From assembly GCA_023437745.1 (NCBI GenBank), contig JAEZFI010000198.1, positions 1 through 27,521 on the forward strand: a stretch of 27,521 nucleotides of DNA, given 5' to 3'. The stretch is from Actinomycetes bacterium. GTDB taxonomy: Bacteria > Actinomycetota > Acidimicrobiia > Acidimicrobiales > Microtrichaceae. Position 1 is the first letter of the stretch. The number at the start of each line of letters is the position of its first letter. The translations under genes and the position numbers were made by a program. Positions 14,780-22,597 of this stretch are shown piece by piece. The notes under the pieces were generated by a model. The model had not been told where the DNA came from, did no database searches, and was given only the letters and a program-made list of their open reading frames with translations.

Positions 14780-15202
14780 TCAGGCAGCTGGGATGACGAC
14801 CTCGGCGCTGAACTCGTCGAGCAGCGCCAGCGGGTCCTCGCCGGCGAAGAAGCGCGTCGTGAACTCCCTCCACCGGAGCGAGGGCCGCATCTCGATCCGG
14901 AGCTCGACCGGGCCCTGCGTCGGGTTCCAGGCCAGGTGCGCCGTGCCGGGCGGCACGGCCACGACCTCGCCCACACCCACCTCGAGCATCTCGCCGTCCG
15001 GTCCGCCGACTCGGAACGCGGCGCGCCCGGTGACGACCTCGAAGCGCTCCTCCATCCCGGGGTGCACGTGCTCGATCGCTCGGTGACCGGGCCGCGTCCA
15101 GGTCACGTGCATGACCAGGACCTCCGGCGTGTCGACGAGGAACTCGACCACCTCCCCCGTCCGCGGGTTCTCCACCACTGCCGGCGGCTCCACCTCCGGC
15201 AC
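14780..15202 (-). CDS. Cupin-domain protein
   Basis: A small single-domain cupin (140 aa from the chosen start), a beta-barrel that usually binds one metal ion. The first cupin motif is EHVHPGMEERFEVVTG, with two His and a Glu as likely metal ligands; the second is GEVVAVPPGTAHLAWN, an exact fit to the G-x5-PxG-x2-H-x3-N pattern. The reading frame stays open upstream to an ATG at 15268, but that ATG lies inside a hairpin repeat and the extra 22 residues look unlike a cupin N-terminus, so GTG at 15202 is preferred; GTG at 15193 is also possible. Cupins include dioxygenases, isomerases and binding proteins, and nothing here tells which. It converges on the HNH gene. Confidence 0.85.
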   Translation of the reverse strand: MPEVEPPAVVENPRTGEVVEFLVDTPEVLVMHVTWTRPGHRAIEHVHPGMEERFEVVTGRAAFRVGGPDGEMLEVGVGEVVAVPPGTAHLAWNPTQGPVELRIEMRPSLRWREFTTRFFAGEDPLALLDEFSAEVVIPAA

Positions 15203-15232
15203 CCTACGACCGGGCCCGCTCGTGAAGCGCTC

Positions 15233-15336
15233 CGAACTCGGAAGGAAGGTCGTGCCCCGCCACGACAATCCTTCCCAGTTCAGCGCTGAACTGGGCCGGA
15301 AGTCTGTGGCGGGCCACGCACTTCCGGCCGAGTTCG
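15233..15336. repeat. Head-to-head pair of hairpin repeat elements, copies E1 and E2
   Basis: Two inverted copies of a 53-base element meet at the perfect 18-base palindrome CAGTTCAGCGCTGAACTG (15276-15293). Copy E1 is 15233-15285 (minus), copy E2 is 15284-15336 (plus). Aligned without gaps they share 41 of 53 bases. Each folds into its own hairpin: GGAAGGA pairs with TCCTTCC in E1, and GGCCGGAAGT with ACTTCCGGCC in E2. The AA/TT pair in one stem is CC/GG in the other, so both sides of the stem changed together. Both copies carry the same ends (GAGTTCG and CGCTGAACTGGG). A third copy is at 13240-13278. The layout resembles paired REP elements (BIME-like), but I know no named family with this sequence. 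Confidence 0.75.
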
Positions 15337-15364
15337 GGGGGTTTTGCCGGGAACCGGCGCCCCG

Positions 15365-17512
15365 TCAGATGCCGAGCACCCGCCAGTAGGTGTCGAGCAG
15401 GGTCGGCCCGAGCCAGCGGGACACCAGCTCCCGCCCCTCGAAGTCGACGTGCAGCCCGTCCTCGCGCAGCCGAGGGTCGAGCGGCCCTCCGGGCCACGCC
15501 TCGAAGAAGCTGGCGTACGGCACCACGGCCACGCCCGCACGACCGGCGGCGACCTCGGACTGGATCGAGTTCACCAGCCGCATCCGCTGCGGATCGTTCG
15601 CCGGCGTCGGGACCGTCCGGTCGGGCAGGTTGAGGCCCTGCATCACCGGCGGGTTGTCGAGCCACAGGATCGGCACACCGGCGGTGCCGAGCAGGTCGAG
15701 CACCTGGCGGTACACCGCCCGCAGCCGCTCGTCGAACGCCGGCTGACCGACGTGCTCCCACGGACCCTCCGCCGTGAAGCGCCGGTCCGTCGCGTCGTGG
15801 AACGACCCGGCGAGCACGACGAGGTCCGGCCGTGTCTCGCGGATGGCGTCGGCCCACGACGTCGGCCATCGCTCGCACTTCGGGTCGAAGTCGATCTCGT
15901 GCCCGGCGATGTTCTCCGTGCCGCCGGTCAGCAGGCCGCACCCCATCAGCCCGTAGCCGCCCACCCGGAACACCTTCGGACCCGCCTCGTCCCACAGGTC
16001 CAGCGCGTGGGCGAGGAACACGGCGCTGGAGTCGCCCACCACGAGCATCCTGAGGCGTCGATCCGGACGACGGATCGGCGGCGCCTGCAGGGGCCCCGAC
16101 GCCGGCACCACCGCGGGAGCCGTCGGGGTCGGGGCGATCGTCGTGGAGGGGACCGTCTCGGACGGCGCGGCGGAGGTCGCCGGCGCCGCGTCAGCCGGGC
16201 GAGCCGGAGCCGTCTCGGCCACGGCATCCGCGCTGATCCGCAGCGAGTCCGGCCGGGCCGCCGCCGTCTGGACGGTGCCGATCGTGGCACCGCTGGTCAC
16301 CGCGACGAGCCCGACCACCACGACGACCGCCATTGCCGGGGCCACCCGCCACATCGGCTGGCCGAGCACCCGCCGCCCTCGACGCAGCGGCTCCTCCACG
16401 AACCGGTGGAGCAACTCCGAGGCCGCCACGGTCGCGGCCAGCCGGACGGCGAGCAGCGGCCAGAAGCCGAGCCCCGTCCGCTGCGAGCTCACCACCATGA
16501 ACAGAGGGAAGTGCAGCAGGTACAGCGAGTAGGACCGCTCCCCCAGCCACACCAGCACCCGCCGCCGCAGGACGACGCTGACCAGGTTGTCCCGGTCGAG
16601 GCAGGCCGTGATCAGCACGCACGACAGCGCGGCGTACCCGGCGAACCCGCCGTCGTAGATCCACGCCGCGGACTTCGGCACCAGCACCCAGACGGCCAGG
16701 GCACCCACCAGCGCGACCGGGCCGACGACCCGGAGGACCGAACGTGCGGCACTCTCGGCCACCGGATCCCCCAGCCGGTGACGAGCGAGGAGGACGGCCA
16801 GCACGCACCCCGCCAGGATCTCCGCCGCACGCGTGTCGGTCCCGAGGTAGACCCGGTCGGGCGGCATCGACGCGACGATCGGCAGGGCGGCAGAGGCCAG
16901 GGCCGCGCCCCCCAGCCAGAGCCCGAGGCGTCGGCGCACCGCCTCCGGCCGCGCCCGCCACACCACCGCCACGACGATCAGCGGGAAGCACAGGTAGAAC
17001 TGCTCCTCGATCGCCAGGCTCCAGAAGTGCAGCACGGGCGACGGCGTCGCGAACTGGTCGAGGTAGGCCTGACCGCTCGAGATGAACCTCCAGTTGGCCA
17101 CGTAGCCCAGGGCAGCGAGGACGTCGCCTCGGAGGCGCGCCAGCTGCGTCGAGTCGGCCAACGTCGACCCGAAGACCACGATCGCTCCGAGCGTGACGAG
17201 CGCGGCGGGCAGCAGCCGCCGGAACCGCCGCACCCAGAAGCCCCACAGGTCGATCCCGCCGTTCCGCTCCCGCTCGTTGATCAGCAGCGTCGTGATCAGG
17301 AACCCGGACAGCGTGAAGAACGTGGAGATCGCGAAGATCGACCCCTGCGCCCACACCGCCCCGTGGTGGTAGAGCATCGTCGCCACGATGCCGAGGCCGC
17401 GATAGCCGTCGAGCGCGGGCACGTGGCCCGGGCGCGGCGGGACCGACGGCGGCGGGATCGGGTCCGGGTCAGCGCCCGGGGCGACGCCGCGGCCCGTGAT
17501 CAGGGCGGACAC
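15365..17512 (-). CDS. OatA-like membrane acyltransferase with C-terminal SGNH domain
   Basis: A 715-aa protein fusing an acyltransferase-3 membrane domain to an extracytoplasmic SGNH hydrolase-like domain, as in peptidoglycan O-acetyltransferase OatA and related glycan or lipid acyltransferases. The membrane part begins at ALDGYRGL (about 33) with the catalytic-type His pair YHH at 48-50, FTLSGFLIT, the basic loop WVRRFRRLLPAAL, and FWSLAIEEQFYL; about ten helices follow to about residue 430. A Pro/Ala/Thr-rich linker leads to the SGNH domain, with GDSS at 493-496 (nucleophile Ser), the LAGSFHD block, and DGLH at 685-688 (Asp/His). The GTG start at 17512 overlaps the preceding gene by 13 bases; GTG at 17422 is an alternative. 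The acyl acceptor (cell-wall glycan, polysaccharide or glycolipid) is unknown. Confidence 0.9.
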   Translation of the reverse strand: MSALITGRGVAPGADPDPIPPPSVPPRPGHVPALDGYRGLGIVATMLYHHGAVWAQGSIFAISTFFTLSGFLITTLLINERERNGGIDLWGFWVRRFRRLLPAALVTLGAIVVFGSTLADSTQLARLRGDVLAALGYVANWRFISSGQAYLDQFATPSPVLHFWSLAIEEQFYLCFPLIVVAVVWRARPEAVRRRLGLWLGGAALASAALPIVASMPPDRVYLGTDTRAAEILAGCVLAVLLARHRLGDPVAESAARSVLRVVGPVALVGALAVWVLVPKSAAWIYDGGFAGYAALSCVLITACLDRDNLVSVVLRRRVLVWLGERSYSLYLLHFPLFMVVSSQRTGLGFWPLLAVRLAATVAASELLHRFVEEPLRRGRRVLGQPMWRVAPAMAVVVVVGLVAVTSGATIGTVQTAAARPDSLRISADAVAETAPARPADAAPATSAAPSETVPSTTIAPTPTAPAVVPASGPLQAPPIRRPDRRLRMLVVGDSSAVFLAHALDLWDEAGPKVFRVGGYGLMGCGLLTGGTENIAGHEIDFDPKCERWPTSWADAIRETRPDLVVLAGSFHDATDRRFTAEGPWEHVGQPAFDERLRAVYRQVLDLLGTAGVPILWLDNPPVMQGLNLPDRTVPTPANDPQRMRLVNSIQSEVAAGRAGVAVVPYASFFEAWPGGPLDPRLREDGLHVDFEGRELVSRWLGPTLLDTYWRVLGI

Positions 17513-18123
17513 GGCGCGCCGACGTCTTCCAGGCTGGCGCACACGGTGGAGCGTGTGACCTTCCACGCGCCATCCACCAGGCGGGCAGCCCCCTCCACGT
17601 CCGCGACGAGCCGCTGCCCGCTCACGAGCACCGAGAACCGGGCCTTCGCGGTCGTCGGCGAGTCGAACGAGATGTCGCTGACCGACCCCTTCGAGTTGGC
17701 CACCTCGAGTGCGAACTCGCCGACGGCGGCGGCGCGCAGCGTCTCGGCGACGCCATGCGGGTCGTCGACGACGGCCAGGCGCTCCCCCTCGGGGCGGGAG
17801 CCGTCGTAGAACACGACGAACGCGTTCCGCACGGCCGCCTCGGCGGCTCCGGGGTCGGCGGGCTGGACGCCCGGATCGTCGCCCGGCTTCGTGGTCGTGG
17901 TGGGCTCCACCATCGTCGGGAGGGCGCTCGTGTCGAGCCCCGCCTCGGCCGCCAGGCGTTCGAGCGCGGCGACCCGCTGCTCGAGGTCGCTCGCCCTCAC
18001 CTGCGCCACCACGCCGAAGCCCAGACCGCCGAGCGCGAGCACCACCGCCGCCGCGGCCCACGCGCCGGCGCTGTTCTCCGTGCGCCCGCGGTCGTCTCGG
18101 CGCTCCCCCTCGATGTCCGTCAT
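17500..18123 (-). CDS. Single-pass membrane protein with extracytoplasmic domain
   Basis: A 207-aa protein with a charged cytoplasmic N-terminus, one membrane helix at about 20-41, a short coiled coil (DLEQRVAALERLAAEAGL, 46-63), a Thr/Pro-rich linker and a C-terminal alpha/beta domain from about residue 94. That domain (VRNAFVVFYDG at 98-108, closing with DGAWKVTRSTVC) resembles NTF2-like or Mtb12-like extracellular domains of actinobacteria, with two Cys near the end that could form a disulfide. The ATG is one base after the ilvD stop (TGACATG), and the stop lies inside the start of the acyltransferase gene, so the three are translationally linked. It may support the acyltransferase at the cell surface; no function is established. 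Confidence 0.85.
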   Translation of the reverse strand: MTDIEGERRDDRGRTENSAGAWAAAAVVLALGGLGFGVVAQVRASDLEQRVAALERLAAEAGLDTSALPTMVEPTTTTKPGDDPGVQPADPGAAEAAVRNAFVVFYDGSRPEGERLAVVDDPHGVAETLRAAAVGEFALEVANSKGSVSDISFDSPTTAKARFSVLVSGQRLVADVEGAARLVDGAWKVTRSTVCASLEDVGAPCPP

Positions 18124-18124
18124 G

Positions 18125-19813
18125 TCACGCCTCGGTGATGGCGCCCTTCTCCGCACCCTGCGCGAGGCGCGCGTACTTGGCCAGCACGCCGGACGTGTAC
18201 CTCGGCTCCGGCAGCTTCCACTCCTCGCGGCGCGCGGCGAGCGTCGCCTCGTCCACGTGGAGCTCGATCGTGTGCGCCCGGACGTCGATGGTGATGCGGT
18301 CGCCGTCGGCCACGAAGGCGATGGGCCCGCCGTCCACCGCCTCGGGCGCCACGTGCCCGATGCAGAAGCCGTGGGTGCCCCCCGAGAACCGGCCGTCGGT
18401 GATGAGCGCCGTGTCCGCGCCGCGCCCGACGCCCTTCAGCGCACCCGTGATCGCCAGCATCTCCCGCATCCCCGGCCCACCCTTCGGGCCCTCGTAGCGG
18501 ATGACGAGGATGTCACCCGGGTTGATGCGACCGGCGAGGACGGCCTCCATGGCGAGGTCCTCGCCGTCGAAGACCCGTGCCGTCCCGTCGAAGGTCTCGA
18601 CGTCGATCCCGGCGACCTTCACGACGGCGCCCTTCGGCGCGAGCGACCCCGTCAGGATCGAGATCCCGCCGATGTCGTGCAGCGGGTTGTCGAACGTGCG
18701 GATCACGTCGCCGTCGGGACCGGGCGCGCCGATCAGCTCCAGGTTCTCGCCCACGGTGCGGCTGGTGACGGTGATCTCGTCGAGGTTGAGGAGGCCCTCG
18801 TCGGCGAGCATCTGCATCACGACGGGGACGCCCCCGACGCGGTCGATGTCGACCATCTCGTACTTCCCGTGCGGGCGGGTGTCGGCGAGGTGCGGGACGC
18901 GCGCTGCGATCCGGTTGAAGTCGTCCAGCTCCAGCTCGACTCGTGCCTCCCACGCGATCGCCAGCAGGTGCAGCACGGCGTTGGTGGAGCCACCGAGCGC
19001 CATGGTCACGGCGATGGCGTTCTCGAACGCCCCCTTGGTGAGGATGTCGCGGGGGCGGATGTTCTTGTCGAGCAGCTGGATGACCGCCGTGCCGGACGCG
19101 TAGGCGTAGTCGTCACGCCGCCGGTCCACCGCCGGCGCCGACGCCGAGCCCGGGAGCGAGAGGCCGAGCGCCTCGCCGACCGACGCCATCGTGTTCGCCG
19201 TGAACATCCCGGCACACGCACCGATCGTCGGGCACGCCCTCGACTCGATCTCGTGGAGCTCCTCCTCGTCGATCTCGCCCGAGGCGAACGCCCCCACGGC
19301 CTCGAAGACCGAGACGATGTCGAGCTGGCGCCCGTTGTACTGACCGGGCAGCTTCGACCCGCCGTACAGGAACACCGACGGCAGGTTGAGCCGGGCTGCG
19401 GCCATCATCATCCCGGGCAGCGACTTGTCGCACCCGGCGAACGTCACGAGCGCGTCCATGCGCTCGGCGTGCATCACGGTCTCGACGCTGTCGGCGATCA
19501 CCTCGCGGCTGACGAGCGACGCGTGCATGCCCTCGTGGCCCATCGAGATGCCGTCCGAGACGGCGATGGTGTTGAACTCGATCGGGAACCCGCCCGCGGC
19601 GCGCACCCCGTCCTTCGCCCGCTTGGCGAGGCGGCTCAGCGGCATGTTGCACGGCGTCACCTCGTTCCACGAGGAGGCCACGCCCACCTGGTAGCTCCCC
19701 CAGTCGGCGTCGGTCATGCCGATCGCCCGGAGCATCGCCCGGGCGGGGGCCTTCTGGAAGCCGTCGGTGACGTCGCCCGAACGGGGCTTCTGGCGAGGGG
19801 AGGAGTCGGACAT
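18125..19813 (-). CDS. ilvD: Dihydroxy-acid dehydratase
   Basis: Catalyses the third step common to valine and isoleucine synthesis, dehydrating 2,3-dihydroxy-acids to 2-keto-acids. The 562-aa protein has the three cluster cysteines of the IlvD/Edd family: Cys55 in TPCNMP, Cys128 in FAGCDKS and Cys200 in GACAGMFTANTM. SDGISMGHEGM (87-97) and DGRFSGGTHGFCIGH near the C-terminus are the other family signatures. The length is that of the shorter actinobacterial/archaeal type rather than the 616-aa E. coli enzyme. The ATG at 19813 follows a TATCGT -10 by 7 bases, suggesting a leaderless transcript. No ilvBN or ilvC neighbours are present; instead a membrane protein and an acyltransferase follow, an unrelated pairing. 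Confidence 0.97.
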   Translation of the reverse strand: MSDSSPRQKPRSGDVTDGFQKAPARAMLRAIGMTDADWGSYQVGVASSWNEVTPCNMPLSRLAKRAKDGVRAAGGFPIEFNTIAVSDGISMGHEGMHASLVSREVIADSVETVMHAERMDALVTFAGCDKSLPGMMMAAARLNLPSVFLYGGSKLPGQYNGRQLDIVSVFEAVGAFASGEIDEEELHEIESRACPTIGACAGMFTANTMASVGEALGLSLPGSASAPAVDRRRDDYAYASGTAVIQLLDKNIRPRDILTKGAFENAIAVTMALGGSTNAVLHLLAIAWEARVELELDDFNRIAARVPHLADTRPHGKYEMVDIDRVGGVPVVMQMLADEGLLNLDEITVTSRTVGENLELIGAPGPDGDVIRTFDNPLHDIGGISILTGSLAPKGAVVKVAGIDVETFDGTARVFDGEDLAMEAVLAGRINPGDILVIRYEGPKGGPGMREMLAITGALKGVGRGADTALITDGRFSGGTHGFCIGHVAPEAVDGGPIAFVADGDRITIDVRAHTIELHVDEATLAARREEWKLPEPRYTSGVLAKYARLAQGAEKGAITEA

Positions 19814-19820
19814 GCAACGA

Positions 19821-19826
19821 ACGATA
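19821..19826 (-). promoter_or_regulatory. Probable leaderless -10 element of ilvD
   Basis: TATCGT on the minus strand ends 7 bases before the ilvD ATG and fits the TANNNT -10 pattern; no Shine-Dalgarno is present in between. The -35 region is poor (CGGACC). The rest of the 108-base divergent region to the MATE gene shows no other clear signal. Confidence 0.4.
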
Positions 19827-19921
19827 TCGCCGGCCCCGCCCATGGTCCGACCGCTAGAACGGGCGGAGCGGGCGCCGCGACGCCCGCCGAGCCCCGTCCC
19901 AGGCAGGAACCGGCCAGGCCC

Positions 19922-21259
19922 ATGCGCACCACGACGACACCCCCGGCGGCGCGCGACGAGGCACGTCGCGTCGACCGGCGCGTCCTCGCGCTCGCCCTGC
20001 CCGCCACCGCGTCGCTGCTGGCCAAGCCGCTCTACGACCTGACCGACACCGCGATCCTCGGGCACCTCGGCACCACACCCCTGGCGGGCGCCGTGATCGC
20101 CACGGAGATCCTCCTCCTGGCGTCGTCGATCTTCATCTTCCTGATGTTCGGCACGACCGCGGCAGTGGCTCGCCTGTCCGGCGCCGGTCGCCGTGCCGAG
20201 GCGGCGCACCAGGGCGTGCAGGGCATGTGGCTCGGGGCCGGGCTCGGCGTGCTCGTCGCCGCGCTGCTCGCCGCCCTCCTCCCCGCGCTCGTCCCCGTCT
20301 GGGGCGGTCACGGCGAGGTGGCGGAGGCGGCCCGGACCTACGGGTGGATCAGCCTGCTGGGCTTCCCCGCGTTCCTCATGGGGATGGCCGGCACCGGCTA
20401 CGTGCGGGGCACCTCTGACACCGTCACGCCGCTGTGGATCGCGCTGGGCACGGTCGTGCTGAACCTCGTCGTCGAGGTCACGACGGTCTACGGGTTCGGC
20501 TGGGGGGTCGCCGCCTCGGCGGGCAGCACCGTCCTCGCCCAGTGGGTCGGGGCGATCGCCTACGTCGTCATCGTCCGTCGGGCGGCCCTGGGCCACGGCA
20601 TGCCGCTGCGGCCCGACGCGGGCACGTTGCGTGGCCTGGGTTCGACCGGCGTCCCGCTGTTCGTCCGCACGGCCGCGCTCCGCGGGACGATGGCCACGTC
20701 GGTGGCGCTGGCCGGGCGGCTGGGCACCACCGCGGTGGCGGGGTACGGCGTGGCCTTCGGCATCTGGTCGTTCCTGGCGTACCTCTCCGATGGCCTCGAG
20801 GTCGCGGGTCAGGTGATGGTCGCCGAGGTCCTCGGGCAGGGCGACGGACCTCGCGCCCGTCACGTCGCGCTGCGCATCCTCCGCATGTCCCTCCTCGTAG
20901 GGCTCGCAGCGGCGGCGCTCGTGCTCGCGACCCGCACCGGCCTCCCGCACCTGTTCACCGGTGACCCGGCGGTGGCCGCGGCCGCTGCCTCCGGCCTGCT
21001 CTGGGTGGCGCTGGCGCAGCCGCTGAACAGCGTCGTCTTCGCCGCCGACGGCATCCTCGTCGGCGCCGACGACCTCCGCTTCCTGGCGCTCGCCATGGTG
21101 GGGGCGACGGCGGCCTACGCCGCGACGGCGGGCGCCGTCATCGCCACCGACGCGGGGATCACCTGGGTCTGGGCCGCCCTGGTGGGCTTCATGGTCGCCC
21201 GCGGGGTCGGGCTGGGTCTCCGCCTCCGCTCCTCGGCCTGGAGCGCGCCGGCCGGGTAG
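19922..21259 (+). CDS. MATE-family efflux transporter, DinF-like
   Basis: A 445-aa polytopic membrane protein with about twelve helices in two homologous halves, an antiporter that would export small molecules using a Na+ or H+ gradient. The N-terminal signature LALPATASLLAKPLYDLTDTAILGHLGTTPLAGA (in two blocks from about residue 26) and TGYVRGTSDTVTPLW at about 158-172 place it in the DinF-like branch. The ATG at 19922 has only a weak AGG-type ribosome site. It is divergent from ilvD, with 108 bases between the two start codons, and converges on a lipoprotein gene. The substrate cannot be predicted; DinF-like proteins have been tied to drug or oxidative-stress tolerance in other bacteria. 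Confidence 0.92.
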   Translation: MRTTTTPPAARDEARRVDRRVLALALPATASLLAKPLYDLTDTAILGHLGTTPLAGAVIATEILLLASSIFIFLMFGTTAAVARLSGAGRRAEAAHQGVQGMWLGAGLGVLVAALLAALLPALVPVWGGHGEVAEAARTYGWISLLGFPAFLMGMAGTGYVRGTSDTVTPLWIALGTVVLNLVVEVTTVYGFGWGVAASAGSTVLAQWVGAIAYVVIVRRAALGHGMPLRPDAGTLRGLGSTGVPLFVRTAALRGTMATSVALAGRLGTTAVAGYGVAFGIWSFLAYLSDGLEVAGQVMVAEVLGQGDGPRARHVALRILRMSLLVGLAAAALVLATRTGLPHLFTGDPAVAAAAASGLLWVALAQPLNSVVFAADGILVGADDLRFLALAMVGATAAYAATAGAVIATDAGITWVWAALVGFMVARGVGLGLRLRSSAWSAPAG

Positions 21260-21289
21260 CACGGAGGGTCGACAGTCGACGTCCCGTGC
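21259..21289. terminator. Hairpin between convergent MATE and lipoprotein genes
   Basis: GCACGG (21259-21264) pairs with CCGTGC (21284-21289); the loop holds two GTCGAC palindromes. It starts at the last base of the MATE stop codon. There is no U-run, but the placement between convergent genes suits a bidirectional terminator. Confidence 0.4.
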
Positions 21290-21334
21290 GGCAGACGCAC
21301 GCTCGGTCGACAGTGGGCTCGGTCGAGAGTCGGC

Positions 21335-21880
21335 TCAGAAGCAGGCGGTCGCGACGTACTGCGAGATCTGCTGTCCCGCCGTGATGAAGCCCTCGGCGTT
21401 CACCAGCGTCTCGATCTCCGCCGTGGCGCCCGGGTTGTTCGGGTTCGCTGCGTAGCGATCCACCACGCCGAGCACCTGGCTGAACACGCCCTTCTGCGCC
21501 TCGAGCGCGGGCGTCACCTGCGAGGGGGAGATCGCGATCAGGTGGTCGTAGACCTTGACCAGCCCGTCGGCGAGGACCCGCCGCGCCTCGGCGTTCGTGA
21601 ACAGCGTCGGGTCGAGGCGGTTCTCCTCGAGGTCGCGCTGGGTGAGGATCGCGCAGGCGTCCTTCGAGGCGAGCAGGCGGTCGAACAAGGCGCGGAGCTC
21701 CTCGACCCCGGCGGCACCGGAAGCGAGCTCCGCGCCGTCGAGGGGATCGATGGTCGTCGTCTCCCGGACGAGGCCCTCGTCGGCGTAGGGCGGGATCTCC
21801 TCGCTGTGCGTGCAGGAGGCGCCCAGCGTGGCGACGCAGGCGGTGAGCGCCACGATCGCGAGTCGTCGGGTGCGGGACAT
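21335..21880 (-). CDS. Small lipoprotein A of a three-gene set
   Basis: A 181-aa exported protein of unknown function. The signal sequence (MSRTRRLAIV onward) ends in GASC with Cys23 as the likely lipidation site. After a short linker with a Thr run comes a helical domain with Cys76 in SKDACAIL and Cys180 as the penultimate residue, which could form a disulfide. The two downstream-numbered neighbours (21910-22515 and 22598-23137) have the same plan: lipobox, Thr-rich linker, a Cys in a GD-x-C context, then a Cys at the very end about 95-105 residues later. It is last in the gat-lipoprotein run, 29 bases after the middle gene. Probably a cell-surface protein specific to actinobacteria. Confidence 0.82.
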   Translation of the reverse strand: MSRTRRLAIVALTACVATLGASCTHSEEIPPYADEGLVRETTTIDPLDGAELASGAAGVEELRALFDRLLASKDACAILTQRDLEENRLDPTLFTNAEARRVLADGLVKVYDHLIAISPSQVTPALEAQKGVFSQVLGVVDRYAANPNNPGATAEIETLVNAEGFITAGQQISQYVATACF

Positions 21881-21909
21881 GGGGGTCAGGGTACGGCGCA
21901 ACGGCGTCG

Positions 21910-22515
21910 TCACCTCGGCGGGCACGACTCGTCGGCCCACCGGGCGAGCGCCTCGGCCGCCGCCACCAACGGGTCGTCGCCCGTGATGCGACGCAGCACC
22001 TCGGGGGTGACGCCCTCGGTCGTCAGCTGGTCGGCGGCCCGGCGGAGGCCCGCCGCCCACTGGTCCCACGTCGGGCGGAGCGGGGCGCCCGCAGAGGCGG
22101 CGACGGCTGCCGCGGCATCGGCGGAGGCCGCCATCGAGGCGGGGAAGGCGACGGCGTCCGCCACCGGGGTCGTGTCCCGGTTGATCAGGGAGTACACCTG
22201 GCAGAGGTCGCCGGCGCCGACGGCAGCCTGCAGCGCGGCCGCCGCATCGGGATCCGCCAGGGACACCGCGCCGCCGGCTGCTTGGGGCGGATCGCCCGCC
22301 GGATCGTCCGCCGCGGGCACGTCGCCCGACGGGTCGACCGGCTCGGACGCGTCGACCGGCGCGGTGATCCCCGAGGGGCCGGCATCCGATGCCACGTCGC
22401 CGCCGGTCGTCGTGGTCACCACGACCACGGACGTCGACGGGGCCGAGGCCGTGCCCTCTCCCGAGCATCCCGACGTCGCCGCCACCAGCGCCAGCACGAT
22501 CACGGTCGTCCGCAT
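21910..22515 (-). CDS. Small lipoprotein B of a three-gene set
   Basis: A 201-aa predicted lipoprotein without a recognised family. The start ATG at 22515 is chosen because GGGGAGG lies 9 bases upstream and it gives a compact signal peptide, MRTTVIVLALVAATSGC, with Cys17 in the lipobox. In-frame ATGs at 22524 and 22533 are alternatives. A long Thr/Pro/Asp-rich low-complexity linker runs to about residue 82. The helical domain has Cys105 in AGDLCQVYSLI and Cys198 near the end, the same pattern as the flanking lipoproteins. A membrane-anchored, extended-linker surface protein is the most that can be said. Confidence 0.8.
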   Translation of the reverse strand: MRTTVIVLALVAATSGCSGEGTASAPSTSVVVVTTTTGGDVASDAGPSGITAPVDASEPVDPSGDVPAADDPAGDPPQAAGGAVSLADPDAAAALQAAVGAGDLCQVYSLINRDTTPVADAVAFPASMAASADAAAAVAASAGAPLRPTWDQWAAGLRRAADQLTTEGVTPEVLRRITGDDPLVAAAEALARWADESCPPR

Positions 22516-22597
22516 CCCCAACATCCTCCCCATCGATTGCCGCCGGCCGACCGCCGCCTGCGGGTCGACGAGGCCGAAGCGTACCGTCGGCCCCGCG

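Noticed and set aside
15203..15268. N-terminal extension of the cupin gene to ATG 15268
   Set aside because: The ATG lies in the stem of a hairpin repeat, no ribosome site precedes it, and the 22 extra residues do not look like a cupin N-terminus.
19814..21262. Minus-strand open frame continuing 483 codons upstream of the ilvD ATG, opposite the MATE gene
   Set aside because: IlvD homology starts at the ATG at 19813; the upstream part is low-complexity (His, Gln, Arg, Asp) and antisense to a convincing membrane transporter.
21259..21340. Repeated GGTCGACAGT-like words after the MATE gene as a tandem repeat
   Set aside because: Units are few, imperfect and irregularly spaced; a hairpin between convergent genes explains the region better.
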